64,000 bases of DNA. It comes from JAYEHL01 sp041653935. GTDB taxonomy: Bacteria; Chloroflexota; Dehalococcoidia; E44-bin15. Positions 1 through 6,358 of this stretch are shown here, piece after piece. The notes beneath the pieces are model-generated. The model was not told the DNA's origin and made no database searches. It saw only the letters and a list, made by a program, of their open reading frames with translations. How positions within the stretch are numbered: the stretch's first letter is position 1; every line of letters begins with the position of its first letter. The stretch covers positions 62,001 to 126,000 of the forward strand of contig JBAZEO010000001.1 in NCBI GenBank assembly GCA_041653935.1, given 5' to 3'. The translations under genes and the position numbers were made by a program.

Positions 1-1714
1 GGTAAATTTCGAATGTCACATCCACCTGTGCCGCCTTCAGTTTCTCGACCAGCAGTGTGATGTTGTCATAGAGGCACTCGCTTGTGCCGGTCTGCACCAG
101 TATTGGAGGTAAGCCGGTGAATTTTCCGTGGATGGGCGATACCAGCGGGTCGTTGAGCTGGTCGGGCCTTGCATAGTAGCTCATCCACTGTCGAACAACG
201 GGCAGCGTAAGGCAATCGGTTGTACTGTTGCGCGTCCAGCTCTCGCCGGGGAATGTGAGGTCCGGGCCCGGACAAATAGTTACCGCAGCAGCCGGATTCG
301 GCAGGCCGGCTTCGCGCAGCTTTAACAGTAATGCGAGTGTCAGCGTGCCGCCGGCTGAGTCGCCGGCAATAACGATCTTGTTCGGTTGGATACCCTGGTC
401 GAGGAGCGCGCGATAGGCGATGAACACATCTTGCAGACCCGCGGGGAAAGGGTTCTGCGGCGCCAGGCCGTAGTCCGGCGCGTACACGCGCGCGCCAGAT
501 GCGATAGCTATATGCGATATGATGTCGCGATGGCTCCTGGGCGAGCAGAGCACCATGCCGCCGCCGTGGATATATAGGAGGATGGGCCCGTTATCGGCGC
601 CGCGGGCGATAGTGCGCTCGGCCGGTACGCCAGCCAGGGAAACCCGTAAAATCTCAACCCGCCTGAGGAATTTGCGCGGCAGGCCGAGCGATGCAACTGC
701 CTGCATGCGGGCCGGAGGCCAGGTGTTCATCTCTGTGAGAAGCTTCCGTGTGGCCACGACGCAGATTTCGAGCTTCAGGTTCCGTTCGGGTGAGACGGGG
801 CCGCGGCGTAAACGATTCCAGGTTGTCTGCAGCGCAGCGATAAAGCAGAGCCAGAGCAGCTTCAATACTCCAAATCTCACTGTTTTTCGGTTGAAGCGAT
901 GAAGTCGTTTGCGGAGCTTTCGATGGAAGAAGCCGTCGGGCAGTTTGTACCAGAAGAACAGGCGGCCATAGGCCATCTGGTACCAGAGAAGAGGAGCGGC
1001 GATGATTGCCTCCAGCAATGTCAGGCGATACCGGCCTTCGGCAACCCGCCTGAGTCTGTGCGACTTCACCTGATACTCGTAATCCTTCCGTGTGTCATCT
1101 GTGAGACTTTCGGCAAAACTGGTTGAGTAGATCGCTGCCGGGGTGAACTTCGCGTCCAGAGCGGTGCGACACAACGACTGGTGCAGTTCAAATACGTCTG
1201 CGGCTGTCTTCTTCCACGGCACATTGACCCGCATCTTGTCCAGTTGATAGGCGATGATGTTAGGATTGGAATCCGTAGTGGTTGTGATACTGCCGGAGGG
1301 ATGTAGCTTGGTGCAGAACTCCAGTACAGTTTTCTTACTGTTATCGGAAGTGATGTCTATGAGTATAGCCGCGCATAGACTATCGGCATCGACGTAAGTG
1401 CGAATGCGGACTGATGTCTGGGCCATTATCGTGACATCGAAGTCACCAATGTGGCGAAAGCCAAGTTCCTGGACCTGCGCTTCCAGCGTATCCCTCGGTT
1501 CAGGCGCCTGTGCTGAGCCGCCCTGATCGGTCAGCGGCGTCACGATAGGCACGCTAAGCGGTTTGGATGAGACGAATACGACTGTGATCACCAGCACGAT
1601 CACGGCTGCTTCCCACAGTATGGCTATCGGCGTTGACCATGATCCTAACAATAAAAATACGATGGCGGAAAGAGCTAGCCCTGCTATTCCGGATAGATAC
1701 TCAATTCGATTCAA
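1..1714 (-). CDS. Membrane-anchored alpha/beta hydrolase (HSL family), 3' end beyond window
   Basis: The minus frame is open from a TTG at 1714 to the left edge, at least 571 residues. A GGAGG sits 4 bases before the TTG. Residues about 5-45 form two hydrophobic stretches, likely a membrane anchor. Residues about 75-330 are a domain I do not recognise. The C-terminal third is a hormone-sensitive-lipase-type hydrolase: the oxyanion motif HGGGM starts at about His383 and the nucleophile motif GDSAGG places Ser at about 453. A likely catalytic Asp lies near the cut end; the catalytic His would lie past the edge. Ester hydrolysis is inferred from the family; the substrate is unknown. A start at an internal ATG is possible but would lose the anchor. 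Confidence 0.75.
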   Translation of the reverse strand, partial: MNRIEYLSGIAGLALSAIVFLLLGSWSTPIAILWEAAVIVLVITVVFVSSKPLSVPIVTPLTDQGGSAQAPEPRDTLEAQVQELGFRHIGDFDVTIMAQTSVRIRTYVDADSLCAAILIDITSDNSKKTVLEFCTKLHPSGSITTTTDSNPNIIAYQLDKMRVNVPWKKTAADVFELHQSLCRTALDAKFTPAAIYSTSFAESLTDDTRKDYEYQVKSHRLRRVAEGRYRLTLLEAIIAAPLLWYQMAYGRLFFWYKLPDGFFHRKLRKRLHRFNRKTVRFGVLKLLWLCFIAALQTTWNRLRRGPVSPERNLKLEICVVATRKLLTEMNTWPPARMQAVASLGLPRKFLRRVEILRVSLAGVPAERTIARGADNGPILLYIHGGGMVLCSPRSHRDIISHIAIASGARVYAPDYGLAPQNPFPAGLQDVFIAYRALLDQGIQPNKIVIAGDSAGGTLTLALLLKLREAGLPNPAAAVTICPGPDLTFPGESWTRNSTTDCLTLPVVRQWMSYYARPDQLNDPLVSPIHGKFTGLPPILVQTGTSECLYDNITLLVEKLKAAQVDVTFEIY

Positions 1715-1820
1715 AGAGCCTCCGCTGTTCCGTCTTCATGCATTCTAACATGGTTCGGTACTAACTATTAAAGCTAATATTTTTTATACCGATTCTGCGG
1801 ATGGTGGCATTTTACAACTG

Positions 1821-2402
1821 TTAGTAATACTTCTCAATGCCGCCGAATCCGAATTGTTTATCCTTCTCGGTCATCTTGATGAAATATCCCAGGCGCTTCG
1901 TGAACTCCTGGGGCCTGTTGCGGACGCCGTCTATAAACGCAACGCGGATCCGTATGTATGGTTGTGAGAATGCTTGAAAGTTCTTCCAGGCTTTATTGTT
2001 TGCCTTGATGGCCTTCAGGATGTCGAGTGGTATCTCAAACTGCTCCTCGGCAAGATTTCCTAATTTTGCCAGCACGTCATCGACGACTTTGCCCTGCTTG
2101 ATCATTTCCCTTAGTCGTTCCTTATTCGCTTGTGAGTATGTAGTCTTAGGGTTTCTCACAGAGAATCTTTGCGCGAATCTGTCCTCATCAATTGTCTTGA
2201 CGATGCTATCGATCCAGCCAAAGCAGAGAGCTTCTTCAACTGCGTCGTTGTAAATAATGCGCGGTTTTCCAGTATGCTTTTTGTAGTACACGAGCCAGAC
2301 TTCTTTCTCGGACTTATAGTGCTTCTTGAGCCAATCATGCCATTCCCTCCGGTTCGTCACATACAGAAGTTTGGCTTCGTCCAGGCTGTGTTTGTCGCTC
2401 AT
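1821..2402 (-). CDS. YdeI/OmpD-associated family protein
   Basis: A 193-residue soluble protein. The N-terminal half carries the family pattern of aromatic and charged residues (REWHDWLKKHY, then EEALCFGWIDS around residue 60) typical of YdeI-like proteins. The C-terminal part (residues about 120-185) has the AFSQPYIR and RLGYFIKM helices expected of the family's second domain. Members have been linked to resistance to toxic peptides in some bacteria, but the biochemistry is not established. It begins 4 bases after the methyltransferase gene ends, so the two are probably cotranscribed. Confidence 0.8.
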   Translation of the reverse strand: MSDKHSLDEAKLLYVTNRREWHDWLKKHYKSEKEVWLVYYKKHTGKPRIIYNDAVEEALCFGWIDSIVKTIDEDRFAQRFSVRNPKTTYSQANKERLREMIKQGKVVDDVLAKLGNLAEEQFEIPLDILKAIKANNKAWKNFQAFSQPYIRIRVAFIDGVRNRPQEFTKRLGYFIKMTEKDKQFGFGGIEKYY

Positions 2403-2406
2403 CTCA

Positions 2407-3168
2407 TCATTTTTCCGCTATCACCAGCATCTCGAAATCTTCGGTAGTTAATTTATCGTTCCGGCTGAAGGCGCCGAGCTTGGCGCCGTAGATGTCGATT
2501 GTCTTGAACTTCAATGTTTTGAGCAGCCACGTTATCTCTGACGGCACGTAGTATCTCTCGTTGCTTTGCAGTTCCTTTTTATTCCCGAAATCGTCTTCAA
2601 AGATCGTGGTGTTATGGTCGCGGAAGGTCATCAGGTCGAATGAGCTGTTGTGATACGTTGCGTTCCCTTCGTTCAAATCCGAGTTAAGGAATTCGTCGAG
2701 CTTGTGAAACAGGGGGAACAGGCCGTTCAACGTGGTGAATATCAGCTTCCCGCCCGGCTTCAGGGCCTTCGCGGCGTTCTTCAAAATTTGATAGTTCATC
2801 TCGTCGGTCTCCATCAGCGGGAACGAGCCTTCGCAAAGCATGATGGCCAGGTCGAACTCGCTTTTAAACGGGAGCTTCCTCGCGTCATGTTTACGGAAAT
2901 CGATCTTCAGCTTCTGCTCCGCCGCTTTTTCCTGCGCCCTTTTCAGCTGCGATTCCGACAGGTCGATGCCGACGACGCTGTATCCTCTTCTGGCCAGTTC
3001 GATGGAATGCCTGCCGGTGCCGCATCCGATATCGAGTATCTTTGTTGCCTTGTTGTGTCCGATCTCCTTCTCGATGAAGTCGCATTCTCCGACGGTTCCC
3101 CGCGTGAAGCTCTCGTTATCGTATTTCACTCCGTAGTTCTCAAATAGCTCTTCATACCATTGTTTCAT
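2407..3168 (-). CDS. Class I SAM-dependent methyltransferase
   Basis: 253 residues with a Rossmann methyltransferase fold. Motif I (ILDIGCGTGRHS) is at residues 44-55, the acidic strand-2 end (VVGIDLS) about 20 residues later, and DLAIMLCEGSF represents motif IV. The later part has the KPGGKLIF strand common in ubiE/COQ5-like enzymes. The methyl acceptor cannot be told from sequence. It starts about 30 bases after the flavodoxin-side spacer and runs straight into the YdeI-like gene. Confidence 0.85.
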   Translation of the reverse strand: MKQWYEELFENYGVKYDNESFTRGTVGECDFIEKEIGHNKATKILDIGCGTGRHSIELARRGYSVVGIDLSESQLKRAQEKAAEQKLKIDFRKHDARKLPFKSEFDLAIMLCEGSFPLMETDEMNYQILKNAAKALKPGGKLIFTTLNGLFPLFHKLDEFLNSDLNEGNATYHNSSFDLMTFRDHNTTIFEDDFGNKKELQSNERYYVPSEITWLLKTLKFKTIDIYGAKLGAFSRNDKLTTEDFEMLVIAEK

Positions 3169-3197
3169 GTTGTTTAGTCAGTCCTTTACAGTTTTGT

Positions 3198-3695
3198 TTA
3201 TTTCAGCAGCTTCCCCAGCTCCCCGCCCCACTCCTTCGCTCGCTCCGCCTCCCCCTCTTTCATCGGCCCGGACACGCCCGTGACCAGGAATTTCTGTGTC
3301 TTGGCCGCTCTGCTGTATCCCGCTCGCTTCAGCCCCTTCATTATCGATTCTGCTGCGCCGCCGGGCGACCACTTGAAACGCGTCTCGAAGGCGGCGGCTT
3401 TTCCCTTCCCTTTAGGAAGGCCGTCGAGCCATGTGCGCATGAGCGGGTGCGAGATATCCGCCGGGTTTTTCGCGTTCTTGGGGTCCTCGCTGACGTCCTT
3501 GCGCATCTTGTCTGTGGAGAGTCTGAAGGCATGGAGAGGAGCGCCCGCCACTATCAGGTCGGCGTCCGCCGTAACCGCGGCGGTAGCCTCGGCGGTGGAG
3601 AGCGCCCGCGCCTCGGGACCTATGCCTTCCGCTATAGCACGGGCGATGGCCGCGGTGTTGCCCCACATGGATTCATAAACGACGATTGCTTTCAT
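3198..3695 (-). CDS. Flavodoxin family protein
   Basis: 165 residues. The N-terminus MKAIVVYESMWGNTAAIA is the FMN-phosphate-binding loop of flavodoxins (residues 8-18). VAGAPLHAF at about residue 50 fits the first isoalloxazine loop, and FETRFKW begins the strand before the second. Residues 95-140 differ from classical electron-transfer flavodoxins and resemble the flavodoxin-domain proteins found beside methyltransferases and regulators. The start has a GGAGG-type site (AGGAGGCC) just upstream. Broken copies of this gene's 5' end recur at 4521-4575, 5485-5590, 6165-6206 and 6222-6330. Confidence 0.85.
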   Translation of the reverse strand: MKAIVVYESMWGNTAAIARAIAEGIGPEARALSTAEATAAVTADADLIVAGAPLHAFRLSTDKMRKDVSEDPKNAKNPADISHPLMRTWLDGLPKGKGKAAAFETRFKWSPGGAAESIMKGLKRAGYSRAAKTQKFLVTGVSGPMKEGEAERAKEWGGELGKLLK

Positions 3696-3707
3696 CTAGG
3701 CCTCCTT

Positions 3708-3950
3708 CTACTTCTTCCAGAACTGCCACCATGGGTGTTTGATGCGGGTCTTAATGTTGACCTTGACCGACGCGGATCCCAACTCCTTGGTCAGCTTATC
3801 AATCGACTCCTGAACCTTGCGCAGGTCCTGGCCTGCGAATTTGATGGTCGCGCCGCAGTGCGGGCAGGCGTGGGCCTTGCCCGGGCTGATTTCTTCAGAC
3901 CGCATTGAAAAGCTCTTGTGGCAAATCGAACACGGGATATTTACTTCCAT
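3708..3950 (-). CDS. Small zinc-ribbon protein
   Basis: 80 residues. Two CxxC knuckles (Cys7/Cys10 and Cys29/Cys32) make a compact zinc ribbon. It is followed by a charged helix (residues about 43-65) and a basic, Trp-rich tail (HPWWQFWKK) that could touch membrane or nucleic acid. Function unknown. Its first 56 bases overlap the end of the RAYT gene in a different frame, and it sits 12 bases upstream of the flavodoxin gene, so all three may share a transcript. Confidence 0.65.
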   Translation of the reverse strand: MEVNIPCSICHKSFSMRSEEISPGKAHACPHCGATIKFAGQDLRKVQESIDKLTKELGSASVKVNIKTRIKHPWWQFWKK

Positions 3951-4509
3951 CTTGTCTCACCTCTCTGGCGCTGGAGAGCTCCCGCGCCGGGTTCTCCTCG
4001 TCCTCCGCCCAGCGTGACGGATTATCCATTATATATTGGCGGATGAGATTCAGGGAAGCGTCGTCGCGGATGATGTGTTCATAATAATTGCGTTGCCAGA
4101 CATTGTAAACAGGTGTGTTTTGTCGCATCCATTTGGTCACGGCGGATTTAAACGATCTGATGATGGTCGGCACAGATCCGGCGACGGGTTTGCCAAATCG
4201 TTCCGCCGTAGGGGCACGGCATGCCGTGCCCCTACAATTAATAACGATGATCCCGTGTACGTGATTTGGCATGACGACGAATTCATCCAATTCGATGTGG
4301 GGGAAATGTGCGGGGATGTCACGCCAATGTTTTTCCGCCATCATGCCCGCCTCGTTCAGAATCATTTTCCCGTCCGAAATATCTCCGAACAGGCACGCAC
4401 GGTCCCGCATGCCAACGGTCACAAAATATGCGCCTTCCCGCGTGTAATCGTATCCTTGCAGGCGCATCGAATGGCGGTGGTGTTTGTCCGAATCGTGATT
4501 CGTGCTCAT
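3895..4509 (-). CDS. REP-associated tyrosine transposase (RAYT, IS200-like)
   Basis: 204 residues of the Y1 transposase / RAYT family. It shows an N-terminal GAYFVTVGMRDR strand, the HUH metal motif in MPNHVHGII (about residues 80-88) and the catalytic-Tyr helix NYYEHIIRDD. RAYTs act on short palindromic REP sequences in single-stranded form. Here a perfect 28-bp palindrome lies inside the gene just after the HUH motif (encoding CRGTACRAPT), and REP-like palindromes occur at 34828-34967 and 46538-46574. No flanking terminal repeats mark it as an autonomous insertion sequence, so it is probably a domesticated chromosomal RAYT. The C-terminus overlaps the next gene by 56 bases. Confidence 0.85.
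   Translation of the reverse strand: MSTNHDSDKHHRHSMRLQGYDYTREGAYFVTVGMRDRACLFGDISDGKMILNEAGMMAEKHWRDIPAHFPHIELDEFVVMPNHVHGIIVINCRGTACRAPTAERFGKPVAGSVPTIIRSFKSAVTKWMRQNTPVYNVWQRNYYEHIIRDDASLNLIRQYIMDNPSRWAEDEENPARELSSAREVRQDGSKYPVFDLPQELFNAV
4208..4235. repeat. Perfect 28-bp palindrome inside the RAYT gene
   Basis: Bases 4208-4221 are the exact reverse complement of 4222-4235, with centre GGCATGCC and arms beginning GTAGGGGC. The sequence has the look of a REP element of the type RAYT proteins bind. It is read in frame, adding a short Arg/Ala/Pro-rich stretch behind the HUH motif. Confidence 0.85.
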
Positions 4510-4520
4510 TATCTTTTTTA

Positions 4521-4575
4521 CCCCCCGCCCCCTCTGCTCCCATGTCCCCCGCCATAGCGCGTGCGCTAGATAAGG
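4521..4575 (-). pseudogene. Short fragment of a flavodoxin 5' end (G-rich)
   Basis: On the minus strand this reads ARAMAGDMGAEGAGG, which aligns with codons about 16-30 of the intact flavodoxin (ARAIAEGIGPEARA). The rest of the gene is missing. It lies between the methyltransferase at 4594-5340 and the RAYT. The minus strand has four G tracts of three or more within about 30 bases. Confidence 0.5.
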
Positions 4576-4593
4576 ATAACCCCCACCCCCTCA

Positions 4594-5340
4594 TCACCGC
4601 GGCATCAGCGCGAACACGCCCCAGCCCAGGTATTCACGCGTGTAAGCGGAGTAGCGCTCGGGTTCCGAGGTCAGTTTGGCTCGAACATCTTTCGCGAGCT
4701 CGTCGCCGGGATTGGCTTCAAGCCATCGGCGCATGGTGAGCCATTTGGCCGCCTCGTATCTGTCCCAGCCGTCCTGGTCAGCCAGAACCATTTCCACGAC
4801 GTCGTAGCCAAGGTGGCCGAAAGACGCGAGAAGTTCTGGAAGCATGAGAAATTCGGAGATCGAGTCGGCAAGACACCCCTTGGCGACATCTTCCGTCGGC
4901 GGCAACTGCCGCCAGTAGGGCTCGCCGATCAGGATGATCCCTCCGGTGCGCAGGCTCCGCGCCAGAAGCTCGATAGTGCCGGCGACTCCCCCGCCGATCC
5001 AGGTGGCGCCGACACAGGCTGCCACATCGGCCTTCTCGTCGGAGACATAGCCGGCAGCGTCGCCATGGATGAACTTGACTTGATGGGCGACGCCGAGTTC
5101 TTCGGCACGGAGTTTCGCTTGCTCGGTGTACAACTGGCTCATGTCGATGCCGGTGCCGATGACGCCGTGATCGCGCGCCCAGGTGCACAGCATCTCCCCC
5201 GAACCGCTGCCGAGGTCGAGCACTCGGGCCCCCGGTTCCAGACGCAGCGCCGCGCCGAGAGTGGCGAGCTTTTCGGGTGTGAACGGGTTATGGATGCGGT
5301 GAGCACTTTCGGTGATGTTGAAGATCCGTGGAATGTCCAT
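4594..5340 (-). CDS. Class I SAM-dependent methyltransferase
   Basis: 248 residues. Motif I (RVLDLGSGSGEML) is at residues 39-51, GTGIDMS follows as the strand-2 acidic turn, and VAACVGATWIGGG stands for motif IV, with GGIILIGEPYW beyond. This arrangement is like small-molecule methyltransferases of the UbiE/arsenite-methylase superfamily, but the Cys set of an ArsM is absent, so the substrate is left open. Flavodoxin 5' fragments lie on both sides (4521-4575 and 5485-5590). Confidence 0.85.
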   Translation of the reverse strand: MDIPRIFNITESAHRIHNPFTPEKLATLGAALRLEPGARVLDLGSGSGEMLCTWARDHGVIGTGIDMSQLYTEQAKLRAEELGVAHQVKFIHGDAAGYVSDEKADVAACVGATWIGGGVAGTIELLARSLRTGGIILIGEPYWRQLPPTEDVAKGCLADSISEFLMLPELLASFGHLGYDVVEMVLADQDGWDRYEAAKWLTMRRWLEANPGDELAKDVRAKLTSEPERYSAYTREYLGWGVFALMPR

Positions 5341-5484
5341 TATAGAAAATCTCCTTACGGGTGTGAATAGATTCGGTCACTGCCTAACAGTAATTTTTAA
5401 ACTGATTCTACTAATGGTTTCATTCTACAGCCGGCGGTAATGTGAGTCAAACGTAAATCTCAGATGTGGTTTTAGAAGAGTTAG

Positions 5485-5590
5485 CCCCCCGCCCCCTCTG
5501 CTCCCACGTCCCCCGCCCTTACGCGAGCGATGGTCGCGATGTTGCCCCACAGGGATTTATAAACTACGATAGCGTTTGTAGAGTCTCCTA
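5485..5590 (-). pseudogene. Flavodoxin 5'-end remnant
   Basis: The minus strand reads NAIVVYKSLWGNIATIARV followed by RAGDVGAEGAGG and a stop. This matches the first ~28 codons of the flavodoxin at 3198-3695 (KAIVVYESMWGNTAAIARA). The DNA match continues into the upstream AGGAG region. It lacks an ATG at the expected position and everything downstream, so it is a non-functional remnant. It lies between a methyltransferase gene and a membrane-protein gene, all in the same orientation. Confidence 0.65.
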
Positions 5591-5620
5591 CTGCGCTGTC
5601 GAACTTAATGATAACCTGTG

Positions 5621-6127
5621 TTAATCATATATATTGACTAATATTATCGCTATTGCTGTCATTAGCAACATCACAGCAAGAAGTGCTAACAATACTTTCC
5701 CCCACCATTTTGGAGAACTTAGATTCTTATATCTGCGCTCTTCTTGGTCAATTTGCCATTTTCTGAATGCATCTGCTCTTGTTTTGTCGTCAGGCCAGCC
5801 TCCTTGAGGAGGTTTAGGAAGTGTGGCAGACATATGGCGGGACATAGGAATCGTTATTGCGACTGGTATCATCCAAATGAAATAAGCAAGAGCGGAAAAC
5901 CAGACGTTATGCGTGAAAACGTAAACAGACCAGGCTATTGATATTGGGAATATGATAGACATGTATATAAAAGTAGCGATGAGCAATTGCTTACGGCCAC
6001 GTTTCGAAATAGGCTGTGATAGCTTGTCTTCCTTTCCCTGTATACCGAGCCATCCTGCAACTATTGCATGTAATATAGTCGGAAGTAAAAATAGCGCCAA
6101 TGGGACTAAGACTGCTGCAAGTTTCAT
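5621..6127 (-). CDS. Hypothetical four-helix membrane protein
   Basis: 168 residues with four hydrophobic segments, at about 3-27, 47-72, 78-98 and 142-166. A basic loop follows helix 1 (QPISKRGRKQ) and a charged cytoplasmic-like stretch (about 105-138, rich in Lys, Arg, Asp and Trp) precedes helix 4. I recognise no family. It is bounded by flavodoxin 5' remnants on both sides, like its neighbours in this zone. Confidence 0.6.
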   Translation of the reverse strand: MKLAAVLVPLALFLLPTILHAIVAGWLGIQGKEDKLSQPISKRGRKQLLIATFIYMSIIFPISIAWSVYVFTHNVWFSALAYFIWMIPVAITIPMSRHMSATLPKPPQGGWPDDKTRADAFRKWQIDQEERRYKNLSSPKWWGKVLLALLAVMLLMTAIAIILVNIYD

Positions 6128-6164
6128 TTGTTTCTCGCGTTCACCTTTATCCTAGATTTATAGA

Positions 6165-6206
6165 CCCCCGCCCCCTCTGCTCCCACGTCCCCCGCTGTTG
6201 CGCGTG
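6165..6206 (-). pseudogene. Short flavodoxin 5' fragment (G-rich)
   Basis: This carries the same GC-rich sequence as the fragment at 4521-4575, including the GCGCGTGCGC tail and the following AAGGATA, but no more of the flavodoxin. It is joined head to tail to the longer remnant at 6222-6330. Confidence 0.45.
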
Positions 6207-6221
6207 CGCCGACTAAGGATA

Positions 6222-6330
6222 CCCCCCGCCCCTTTGCCCCCATGTCCCCCGCCGTAGCGCGGGCGATGGCCGCCGTGTTGCTCCACAGGAATTCATATAC
6301 GACGATAGTTTTTATGAAATTATCCTTTCG
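6222..6330 (-). pseudogene. Flavodoxin 5'-end remnant
   Basis: The minus strand reads KTIVVYEFLWSNTAAIARA then TAGDMGAKGRG, closely matching codons 2-28 of the intact flavodoxin (KAIVVYESMWGNTAAIARA). The ATG is replaced by ATA and the remaining ~140 codons are absent. It lies just downstream of the 710-residue nuclease-like gene and reads in the same direction. Confidence 0.65.
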
Positions 6331-6358
6331 GTACAGGTGAAAGTGTACCTCATTTTTA

